Of a stretch of DNA of 64,000 nucleotides, positions 52,928 to 64,000 are shown piece after piece. Every line of letters begins with the position of its first letter. The stretch's first letter is position 1. The stretch lies in NCBI GenBank assembly GCA_033675545.1, contig JAWDGP010006505.1:1-64000 (forward strand). Reading direction: 5' to 3'. The notes below the pieces were generated by a model, which was not told the origin of the DNA, did not search any database, and was given only the letters and a program-made list of their open reading frames with translations. The translations under genes were made by a program, and so were the position numbers. This DNA comes from Elysia crispata (lineage: Eukaryota > Mollusca > Gastropoda > Plakobranchidae).

Positions 52928-53303
52928 GAAAAGAATGATTTATTAAAAGATAGATACAGACTGTTATACTGGCTGTTTTTAGATTAATAAAACATATATA
53001 AATACACAGATAGTTAGGTAGTAAGAGCGTGTAAGGAACAAAGGCAGATTAAATTAGATGGTTAATATACGAGGAGCCTGTTGAAAGTTGGCCGAGAGCA
53101 AGACATTGTGTAACACCTTCACTCCACCCCCACCTTCAACCTCCTTTCCTGCCAGTGCGTACTTGTTCCTTTGCTTCTTGCAGCGCCTCTTCAAAAGTGT
53201 CTCAGTGCAGGTTTCACACATGTGGACCTTTCCTAGGTCGAGAAGTGATCAGTGTCGTTAGGGACTTACCAGCAAATAGAGTTATCCAAACTGAGTTAGA
53301 ATA

Positions 53304-53371
53304 ATGTCTTGTTGTGATGTTGATTTGCCCAACACTCATACAAGGCAAGATGGGATGCAGCACCAATTCCG
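53304..53371 (+). CDS. Hypothetical first coding exon
   Basis: ATG at 53304 opens MSCCDVDLPNTHTRQDGMQ, and 22 codons plus two bases later meets a very good donor, TTCCG|GTGAGTGAG (53371/53372). The region 53060-53400 is GC-richer than its surroundings. I could not identify a following exon, so this rests on start plus donor only. Confidence 0.25.
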
Positions 53372-53379
53372 GTGAGTGA

Positions 53380-54700
53380 GCTGCTTATTGACAGCAGTGG
53401 TCGTGCCGAAACATCTAGCTTAGATAATGTACAGCTAATTGATTTATCAACAAGAGTTCAAAGCGGTCAGTGTTCCTATGATTAGATTAGAGTTACTTTC
53501 CTTTGGGAAGATTTGCCGGTTTTTGATGCAATAATGAATCGCCATCATCGTAAGAAAATAACGGCACAATTTGTTTTTGTAAGACGTATTTGAACACCAC
53601 TGACCGAAAGATAAAGAGACTTAATCAAGTACATGAGTTTATTAAAGTGCAGAAGCTTCACTGATCGCTTGATTTGAATTATTTCCCTTGTAACGAGAAC
53701 CATCGGTACACATTCCATCAGTTCTAATCACAGTTCTGTGAGAAGTACGTTAGCACCGTTAGGTAATGTGCCATGCATAACACTCACCTCAGAATAATTA
53801 TTCATCGATAATGAGTTACCAAGTTATAATTCAAATCAGGAAGTGTGATTCGAATTATCGCCCTCGGGTGAGCTTGACCTGTCTTGGTCGTGACATGAGC
53901 TGCTGATTTGTCAACCTGTGAAACAAAATTAACATCATGAATATCATTAGAACAGATGATCAGGTACTAAAATAATTAACGAGATCTACCCGGATGTAGG
54001 ATTTTTATCTACGAGACATGCTAAGCTTCTCTCTGTGCAGACCAAATACCAAATTTAATCCGGTTACCCCATACTCTTCAGTACTAGAGACTTAATTTTA
54101 TTTAGGACCACAGACAAGCTCTGTAGCAGTTCACTTGAATCTTCATGAAGGATTTTTTTATAATCCAAACCCTTTCGCAATGAAGTAGCTCTAGATCTAC
54201 AAATCGCAACCAAAATTTATCTTTTCGAAATATTTATTGCAATGGAATGTGACAAATGTTCGTAGATTTTTCTAAATAAAGATTGCATTTAAAAAAAAAA
54301 CAATTGATGAAATCTTGATATCAGAACTTTGAAAACGTTCTGTTATAAAGGTAAGTTATTGAAAGAAAGAGCGTGCGGAAGTTACACATATGACACTATT
54401 GTCAGTTCTATAGAAGAAATTTACAACAAAAAGTGTAATGAAAACTAAAGGCTTTAAAAAATTTTATCTGGATCTACATAACGTTTTTCGAAATGAAAAA
54501 AAAAATGTGTTGATTGCAAAATCTTCTTAAAAAGCAATTGTTATCGAAAATCCTGTCTTGATTTTTTTTTAATGTTTACACAGTGGAATAGGGCAACACA
54601 TAGAGTCGCCGAAAGGAGTAATAAAACTTATTGCATCCAAAAATGTTTCAAAATGTTTCGAGAAAGTAAACAAAAACAACAACAGCAACAAAAATTCACA
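53380..54700. other. No supported gene
   Basis: Moderately AT-rich; short frames only. If 53304 is an exon this would be intron. Confidence 0.4.
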
Positions 54701-54709
54701 ATCAAGTAG

Positions 54710-56000
54710 CTCTAGATCAAGTAACCGCATTAAACATTTTGCTTTTAGAAACATTTGTTATAACATTTTTATCAAAATCTAGATCAATATTTTGACTGAG
54801 GGCTAAATTATATCAAAATCTAATTCTAGACTAGATTCTGACTACTCTTCAATGATTGCAAAGTCTTCAAGATTACCGTGATTTTGATTATTTTGTTTAA
54901 ATCTAGAGCTAGATCCTATATTTTCATACACTTAAATATTTAGGTCCAGATCTAGATCAAGATTTCGACTACGCTTAGATCAATGTCTAGATCTAGACAT
55001 TGAAAAGTCCTCAGATTAACGCGATTTACATCTAAATTAGATCTTTAAATCCAGATCTTAGATTCATATCTATCTATTTTATCCTACTTAGATTTCCATT
55101 TTGATTGATATGTTGAAGAAATAAGTAAATTAATCTAGGTCAAAGAAATCATTAAATATGTAGATCTTTCTTCATAAAGATTTCATTTAAACAAAAACAA
55201 TAAATGAAATCTTGCAATCAATATTAAATCTCAGAAATTTGAAAATATTCTGTTTCAAAGGCAAGCCATTGATAGAAAGAGTGAGCGGTAGTAATCACAA
55301 ATTAAGGAAAACGGACAGATACACAAACAGGCCCTTCGGGATGCCCCGGGTATTTTCGTAATTTTTTGGAGCCGCCATAACTGTTTTGGTCAATGAGGGT
55401 GGAAACTTTACTTATGCTGTGTTATAAACAATAGTGTTCTAGTGGAACATTGTGTTGTAAATTGTCGTAAAATATTATTTTCAGCATTATTGTACATCTT
55501 TAAAAACTGAGCAAACATTTTTTTTAATTATTACTCTTTGCAAGGTTAATCTACATTAGAAATAGGATCAAATCTAGAAGTATATATATAAAACATGATT
55601 CAATTGGCAGAATATTCTGTGCTTGAAAAAAAAAAACGTGAGGGTTTGTCTTCCCTTTAGTTAATCATACTCTACTACCAATGATTTAAAATTTTAACAT
55701 ATGTAGATCTATATAAAAAAATAGGTCATTGATCTGACAAAAGCTATATGTAAATCTGCGAAATCGTGCCTCTAATGCATCGGATAGACTAGCCCTTGTT
55801 TACACTGGCTTCGCTCAGTAATCACATGTATTTTATTAGGAATATACGTTGTAAATCTCTAAATCTAGATCTAACACTAGTAGTTTTAAGTAAACGGCAC
55901 AATAGTCACTGCTTCGGGCGTTTTAATCAGACGTACTCGAACTAGATCTAGATCTAGATCTAGCTTGATCTAAGTCTAGATATTGGTGCACCTTTATATG
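54710..56000. repeat. Patch rich in AGATCT/CTAGATCTAGAT hexamers
   Basis: TCTAGATCTAGAT-like words recur many times (for example 54945-54999 and a run CTAGATCTAGATCTAGATCT at about 55942-55962). Smaller patches are at 400-440, 4300-4440 and inside the 20896-21720 insertion. Confidence 0.7.
55295..55378 (-). CDS. Hypothetical short frame starting with ATGGCGGCTCC
   Basis: The minus-strand start ATGGCGGCTCC resembles a promoter-proximal YY1-type site over a start codon. The frame MAAPKNYENTRGIPKGLF continues to 27 codons. The GC-rich core ACCCGGGGCATCCCGAAGGG stands out. Could be a first exon whose donor I cannot place, or a fragment of a mobile element. Confidence 0.25.
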   Translation of the reverse strand: MAAPKNYENTRGIPKGLFVYLSVFLNL

Positions 56001-56087
56001 TTGGAGTCATGTATTTAAATACATTTACAGAGTAAGTTTATGGATGTCTCATATTATTTTAGAGATTTATTTTTAAATTATGATAAT

Positions 56088-56240
56088 GAAAGATGGCGGT
56101 TTGAGTGATCTCTCACGGCCTCAGTCCATAGCTGGGAGGCGCCGATTGCAGGCCGGAATTTAGTTAAAACTGTCTTAGTTTCGCTATTTGAGAAACTTAA
56201 AAAATTTGTTGGCTTAAATCTCGGAAGAAAATTAACCACG
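56088..56240 (+). promoter_or_regulatory. GC-rich patch with AAAGATGGCGG, possible promoter/5' exon
   Basis: AAAGATGGCGG is a good match to the YY1 element of many animal promoters, followed by GGGAGGCGCCGATTGCAGGC. The ATG frame stops after three codons, so any exon would be non-coding. A donor-like CCAC|GTAAGC lies at 56239/56240. It faces away from the ATGGCGG at 55378, a divergent layout. Confidence 0.2.
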
Positions 56241-59200
56241 TAAGCTATAAATTTTTATACTTAGGCCAGGAAAAATGCTGGTATTGTGCTCTTTTTTATG
56301 CTTGTTGTCATGGAAAGGAAGTTTGTTGTGACCAAAACTGAAACGAAAGGACAAAAAAGTTGGAAGTTTTTGCTCAGTCTGGACATCTGCGAGTCCTCAT
56401 TAACCTGTGGTAGTAACCAATAATATCAATGACGCCTTTGTATTAACCTACAAGAGGCCAAATTTCGTTTAAATTTAATTTTCTTTTAGTTTTTCGTTCT
56501 ATTGTAAAAAAGAACATTTTTTCTAATAAAATTATGTTTAAAAAATAAGGATATTTTTTTTCAAAGAGTTATCTAAGTCAAAAATTCGAAAACACAGAAA
56601 ACAGTTTTTTTTATATCTTATTTGGTTCCTTATAATAAATTTGGCATTTAAAATTGAAGAAAATTAATGACAAAAAAATTATAATGAACTTTCAAAGTCA
56701 TTTTCTTAGGCTAAATCAAAAACTTGTTAACGTTTTTTTCTACCGCATGGGACACTGGACTGGGCAGATAAAATATCAGTGAATTTAATTATTGTACATT
56801 GAGTGGTTTTGGAAGAGATAGTGGAGAAAGAAATCAAAGTTGCTTTTATAGATAATAAAACTCAAGCTGAATGGCTCCTGGTACAGACCAAGCATCTGAA
56901 GCTGAGCAATGTTTAAGATAACAAGCACCAATGTCTTTAGTGTTAAGTTATTTTTAAATGTCTTTAGAAAATCATATGATGGGAAATGTGAAATTAAAGA
57001 CTGGCCTTTATTTAGAAAGTGTTGCATCACGTTTTAATTTTAATTGTTTTAAACAAATAAGTGAATATGCAAAACTTGATCTTCAGTTATGATGTGTAAG
57101 CCTGTCATCAGATCGGTTTAAACCAGACAGGTGTTGATGCATAGGTTGAAGCCCTTATCAGAACTATATCATATTATGATTTGCTGGAATTTGTATAGAC
57201 GTGTTAGAGCATACGATTTAAATATTTTAATCTTTCTCAGAGTAGAAGTAAAAATTTTTAAGGCAATGTAGACCTTATGTAAGAAGTTCGAATATGAAAA
57301 GATGAGTCCTCAACATTTACACACCAATACTTTGGGGTTTAAACCCGCGAAGAATGGCGTACTGAGAATACTGTCAACTTACCTTGCAGTTGCCAAATCA
57401 ATATGAGTAAGACAGTCCAGAGCTATGATGCATTCTAATGAAGCTTTTTTTCCCAAGTCTACTCTTCTGCCCTGACAGAAGATGCAAGGGCAGAACTAAA
57501 GGAAAAAGGATGATCCAACAACCTACCCAGTCCTCATACTCAGAGCAGCTCAGTTACTTAGCAGATAATTTTAATCAAACTCCCTTGTTAAGATTACTCT
57601 AGGTAAAGCAATCTCTAGACTAAACCCTAGGACGGCTTTTTTTTTCGGAAATCCAAATCCCATTTCCAACCAAGCCGTAGTATTTCGGTACTTTGACTAA
57701 ATAAGTTTTATAAAATTAAGGAGAATACGTAACATTAAAACCGAATCTTATGAAGGAAGACAACTTTACATTCTCATGATATTTTTGCTGCTGTTTTTTT
57801 TTTATATGAAGTCTCCCGCATCTTTGCCTGAACCTGATATTCTGCGCCAATCCTTGTAAAAATTCAACGATCGACTGACATTAAACACCGCTGCCAGATT
57901 GTATTAGGCAGGAGACTGGTGTATCCAGAAATGTATTCTATAATTGGTTAGGATATCTCAGAAACTTCTTACAGCTGAGCGGGTGGTAATGAAACAAAAT
58001 TAATGTACGTTGTGATGTCTTCGTACGATCGTGTGCGTGCTTAGGGTTTACTGGTGAGTTAAATCTGTCGGACCCTTCCATGTCCATGAGAGATACTTGG
58101 GTCGAAAGGGGTAAAACTGATGTGAATGGGGTTCATTTGATTTTGTTTTATTTTATGCATCAATTGGTTTTCTTCGTACTTCATGCTTCATTTTTCGGAA
58201 TATATTTCTTTTAATTTTTTAAAAAACTTTTTATAGTTAAAACACACACTTCAAATCTGATGATTTTGTCTCTATCTTATTGCTTACGTTGAACTCTGCT
58301 GGGGTGTGTGTTGCTTTTTGGTAGGAGTGAAATGATCTCTAAATAAAGTCCCCACCCTCCAATTGTTAAGTTTGTTGTCTTTTTGTTTTGGTTTTGGTTT
58401 GTTTGCTTTTGCACCATGGTTCCAATTAAATCAATGTGAAATGTGATCTTCATTATCCCATTTCGAAATATTTGCCAGAATATAATTTTTCAGGCGCATA
58501 ATTAACATACAAAAATGTTTTGAATTAATTTTTACAAACATTAAAACCGCACGTTACTTTGTCAAGATAAACATTTTTTTTTCTTTTATAAAATATGTAC
58601 TTTTAAATCACACAAGATTTTAAGTGAATACGTGGCTAAATACCTTACATAGTTTTATATTGGTCGCTCATTACATTCGGTTTAACAACTGCGCCGCTGC
58701 TTGTAGAAATGCAAATTTCAGATTCTGCACAAACGTTCATTCATGTCTTAAATTGTCCTTGTTTACTTTTAAATACAAGTATCTTGTACAGTTCAGTATA
58801 TATGACTCAATATTTTCCTTTCCTCTGTTATCATGACTGCTTTTTTTGCAAAGAAGAGAACCTACATTAAAAGGTGTTACCAAATGAACTAATAATTTCC
58901 ATTGTGAGCTTACAGAACAAAATCATGAAAGGTGTGTAAACAAGGAGATTTGAATTTCTTTAAGAAGAAATGGTTTTTGGTTTAATTTACGCCGTAAAAA
59001 ATATCATATTCCAGTTCAACTTTCAACCTATTTTAAGTTTTAAGTATTTATAACAGAGTAAAGTTGTTGGTTTTTTTGTTATGTTTTTTTTTGTTTTTTG
59101 CATCAGCAACAAAGTCATTTCATTTCAGATTAAAATAGTCATGACCTAGTATACCTAAAACTCCTGTAGTGTAGTATCGTGAGCAAATTGAATGGTGTTA

Positions 59201-61000
59201 TTCTTTTTCCTTTCATTAGTTCTGTAATTATTCGTGTAGATTGAGCAGTTTGAAGCGAAAAGATGACTATTCTAAGGTGTGTTATATTTAGATTTTCTGG
59301 AAAAAAAGGGAAAGGAAGAAAGAAAAGAGATGCAGAGGGAGTTGAAAAGAGGCAGACAGACAGTCAGAGTAGGAGAGAGAGGCGAATTTATAAAGTAGTA
59401 TTAGGGATTTTTAAAGATTAGTTTCCTCTTTGTCGACCACTTTCATGACGAGCTTCTCGTTTTAGCAGTCAGCATTTCCCTAGAGATTGATATCACTTAA
59501 TCCTAGTTTGTTTTTTTTTTTCTGATATTTCAGCACACCTACTGAGACCTCTAGCTGTTTAGTTTATTTCGTTTATGTAGGAGATAACCTGATACGGTTT
59601 CTTTATTGGTAAATAGGAGAGTTCCATTAGTAGCATCTCAGGCATAATCCCTTCCTACTTAAAACGGTCACAGGCGCAAAAAAGAAGTTCTGTACTACCC
59701 CGTCGTTTTTGTGTTCGCGCTAATATAAGTCGAAACTTGTCTGAACCAATTCACGGGTTCCACAAAACTCGCATTTCCTTCCTCTAAGTCATATGACGCT
59801 AATTTAACTCTGAATTTCTTTCTTTTTCAATGTTTTATGAAGAGGTTTATGATCCTAATATCACTTGATTTCCTCTCGCTTTATTATCTGTTAGTGAGTT
59901 GTTGTTTTTTTTGGGGAGGGTTTTTTGTATCTATTTAAAATCGTGTTTCCTCTCTTTTACAATGTTGAAGTGAGTTTTATGAATGAAATAATATTTGGTT
60001 TCCCTCTTTTTATTTTTGTTATCAAGGATCTATAACCAAAACATGAGGAAGGCAGATGTAATGTAAGGGTTTTTTTATGTAAATTTGTTGTTTTTTTATT
60101 TTGTTTAATTTTGTTTTTGTTTTGTTTTGTTTTTTTGGGGGGGTTGTTTTGTTTTGTTTTGTTTTTTTGGGGTGGGGTTTGGCAATAAGTTCTGTTTTAT
60201 TCCCATCTTTTTCTTCTAATTTATAATAGAAATTTTTTGGTTTTCAACAGCAGCCTGTATTTTCTCATTTTTATAATCGCTTATGCAGTTCCTGAATATT
60301 AGCATAAATTGGTTCAATTTTATTTTTCGACAATTCGAACGGGATTTCTGAATTCTAAGATTATTTACCTGCGCTTCTATTTTTTCTGGTCTTCTTTTCA
60401 CGTTTCATTGCTCTTTATCTTTTTTTCTCTCCGTGAAGCGTAATAATGAACCGTCATTCGCCGATAGCAATTCAATCATTGGTCGTTTGAGACTGATTAC
60501 GTTCAGTTTGCCAGTTCTCTTTATTTTGGGAGAAGATGTTATGGATCTCTAACAAAATGTTTCTTTAGTATTTACTTTAAAGCAATACATGTCAAAAAAG
60601 CGCAATTTTATGATGATTTTTAAATATTATCTGGAAAACAATCTAGCGGATTTTGCTTTCACTTGAACATGGCTTTAATATTTATTGGCAAAATTACCAA
60701 AAGAAAAAAGAAAAACGAACAAAAATAATAAACGCTCTCGAGCATAAATTCATTATAAGAATTCTAATTATATTGCTTGGATAAGAAAACTGGCAATGAT
60801 ACTCTAACTCAAAAGTCTAAAAAAATGAGTCTTTTCCTTACAATTTGTTCCAAATTTATTGAACGTGCGTTGAGTTGTTCTTCGAATATTATTTGAGAAT
60901 TTGTCCTTCATCAATTTCGGTATCATTTTTCTTCCTTATACAATCAGGTACTGCCTTACGTTTTCATGGTTTTTTTTTTATAATATTATTGCTTTTCTTG
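56241..61000. other. Long stretch without supported genes
   Basis: AT-rich. Holds a D-like fragment near 56796-56860, several T/G-rich runs (58378-58408, 59068-59100, 60080-60180, the last with GGGGGGG and GGGGTGGGG separated by GTTTT units) and a purine stretch near 59300-59390. Short frames only, none with a domain. Confidence 0.45.
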
Positions 61001-61017
61001 CTCATGTTCATTTTCTT

Positions 61018-61081
61018 TTTCTTCTTCTTCTTCTTCTTCTTCTTCTTCTTCTTCTTCTTCTTCTTCTTCTTCTTCTTCTTC
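61018..61081 (+). repeat. (TTC)n microsatellite
   Basis: About 64 bp; its Phe/Leu-only frames are artefacts. Same motif, opposite strand, as the AAG array at the window end. Confidence 0.96.
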
Positions 61082-61984
61082 AGTCGCAAAGCAGCAGAAG
61101 ATTATTATTCATTTAAGGATACGACGAATTTTCCTATAGGATAAAACCTTGCTCTACAAATAACATCTCAATTAATAAATCCATGCGTTTTATGATTTAT
61201 ATTTATCGACCTTTCCCTAAAAAATTGTAAACATGAACAGAACAAAACGATTTTAAAAGGGCAAGAAAAGATATTATTGAAAATAAACATACCAATCAAA
61301 TTTGGGATCGTCCTCTTCTCAATTCACTTTTTAAAGACTCAAGTACTTGATGCTTTTCCTCATAAACCGAACCGTCTTTTTGTGTCTATTTATTCTTTAC
61401 CTACGAATCATCAGTGAGGACAGAAAAAAAACGTGAGATTTCAAAGGCTTTTAATCATAGAATGAATGGCAGGATCCGATCACGCGTTGTAATTATAGTC
61501 CTTGTACTTACAACTTTCAATCTTCAGTTCGATCTCTCAGCCACCAGAACTGCTTAGGTGCGGGCAGCCACGCTTCCTTCAGTGCACCACTTCATCTTCA
61601 ACTGAACTGTTTTTTTCAATGGCAGAGCCTGTTAGCAAGATGAAAAAGTTATATGCAGGGAAAAGATGCAGCTAAAATTGATTGCGAATTGCGTAGCTGT
61701 GGTAATACTCATCGAGGAATTGTGTATGATCTGTTGAAATATCTTTAGATAAAAACGGTAAAAAAAACCACTTGAGAGCGAGGGAAATAATTATGTACAA
61801 ACAAATCTTGTTTGCAGATAATTATTTCTTGTTCGTACAAGAACAAAAGCGCATAATGATTACAATGAAACATCAGATAAGTTTTTTTTTATATAGAAAT
61901 AATTTGTTAAGAAACCAAATGAAAAAGTACAGATATGATGAGTATCATGTAATAACATTTGAAAAGAGGCACCATTCACATATT

Positions 61985-62175
61985 TTTTTTTATTGACGAA
62001 AGTCTTGCAAACCGATCTCGCTCTATCTTTGTTCACCCAACCAGTTAAAAACCTGAACACAGCAAGATGTGGGTGAGCGCACGGCTCAAAGCTAGTGCTC
62101 TTGTTCTGAGCCCTGGCACGAATATTATAGGGATTTCGAACAGCGGGGTGGTCGCTACATGTTTCAAGTCCCAAT
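61985..62175 (-). mobile_element. Possible tRNA-derived SINE-like element
   Basis: A GC-richer island in AT-rich DNA. On the minus strand it has a B-box-like GTTCGAAATCCC, then GTGAGCGCACG reversed, CAGGTTTTTAACTGGTTGGG, and ends CGTCAATAAAAAAAA, an A-rich tail as SINEs have. The overlapping 104-codon minus frame has no domain. No second copy in the window, so this is tentative. Confidence 0.3.
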
Positions 62176-62179
62176 CCAA

Positions 62180-63043
62180 AACCTCCTGTGTGATATTGTT
62201 ATAAAACCTTCAACTGGTTCATTGAAAGAGAGAGTCAAAGACAAAGAGAAGCCTACATAATTTGAATTACTTCAGGAAAAGAGTTAGAAAGAAAGAATTG
62301 GTAGAGCGAGAGAGAGAAAGAGAGAGATAGAAGGAAAGATTGAGAGTAAAATAATCGTGAAAAAGATAAATATTATAGGAATGAAGGAGAGAATGGAATT
62401 GAGAAGTGAGATGGATAAAAAAAATATGGGTTCGAGAGAGTGAAAAAACAGATGAAAATGGTATCGGAGAAAGGATTTGGAAATAACAAAAGATAATTGT
62501 TAAAGAGGGAATTAAATAAATAACTAGATAGATGGATAAGTTGGTGGGTAAGTAGATAAATAGATGTATATATTTAATCGATAGAAAAGAAAGGAGATAT
62601 ATAGAAGTAGAGACTCCCTTGCTATTGGAATTAAAGCTAAGGTTTTTTACCTCTTCAATTTTCTATCTCGTTCATTAAGTGATGACACTCTTAGTGTCAT
62701 TCAACTTTGGTCATTCAAACTTAAATTTATTTTAACATTAAAAGTGAAATTCCAAATGTACAAACTGATACTGTTGGCATTTTTTTTTTTTTGTCACAGT
62801 TCATTTTGATTAAATAAAAAGAACAACCGAAAAAAATACGAATAAATGGAAAGCTTTCAACATATAACTCTTTATCCCAACAGACAAATTCTGACAGAAT
62901 TAAATCTTTCGAACAAGATTTAAACTGCAAAGGTCGAACAAATCACATTCGTTTTTACAATTACAATCATTATATTGGTGTCAACACCTTTCTGTTTCTT
63001 CAAGATGTCTTTGTGTACCTTTCTTTGTACGTACCTTCTTACA
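62180..63043. other. Purine-rich then AT-rich DNA, no supported gene
   Basis: GA-rich, low complexity from 62225 to 62480, GATA-like words near 62520-62580, then AT-rich with a T run at 62780-62792. Confidence 0.5.

Positions 63044-64000
<957 letters not shown>

Noticed and set aside
61860-62174. 104-codon minus frame
   Set aside because: Overlaps the SINE-like island and its A-rich tail; no recognisable domain.

Overview
This is eukaryotic, almost certainly animal, nuclear DNA. It is AT-rich, has spliced reading frames with GT-AG borders, very many di- and trinucleotide microsatellites, a two-gene PIF/Harbinger transposon with introns and a Penelope-like retroelement (PLE). The repeat style (CTAGATCTAGAT-type hexamer patches, long CT/GA tracts, PLE plus Harbinger with a MADF partner) suggests a lophotrochozoan, perhaps a gastropod mollusc. 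That is inference, because no conserved host gene was found to anchor it. The window reads as a gene-poor, repeat-driven region.

Layout. 1-4962: a PIF/Harbinger element whose left end is cut by the window edge. It has a MADF-domain gene on + (two exons) and a decayed HARBI1-like transposase on - (four exons found, one with an in-frame stop, catalytic core not found). 5407-9905 and 18524-23425 are a direct duplication (A1/A2) that continues as B1 (about 11960-16640) and B2 (about 23450-28140), with a third split copy of B (28141-28500 and 31310-32340). Between A1 and B1 sits a head-to-head inverted pair of 5'-truncated PLE copies (10105-11303), absent from the second copy. B contains a degenerate minisatellite of about 28 bp whose CTCTCT core appears to have seeded the CT microsatellites.

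28.5-33 kb holds GA tracts, a 34-bp tandem array and a perfect 44-bp array. About 34.5-37.3 kb and 44.9-47.0 kb are an older, more diverged duplication, and 17.0-17.8, 38.8-39.1 and 49.5-49.7 kb share further dispersed pieces. A 57-bp minisatellite lies at 38.2-38.6 kb. 49-57 kb has a few GC-richer islands with short reading frames and good splice donors that could be exons of an undescribed gene. 61.9-62.2 kb may hold a SINE-like element, and the window ends inside a pure AAG array of at least 744 bp.

Function. The two Harbinger genes belong together: in this superfamily a MADF/Myb-like protein acts with the DDE transposase. The PLE pieces retain only the GIY-YIG endonuclease end of the retroelement protein. 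Nothing else in the window can be given a biochemical function with confidence. No rRNA, tRNA, CRISPR array or operon was seen.
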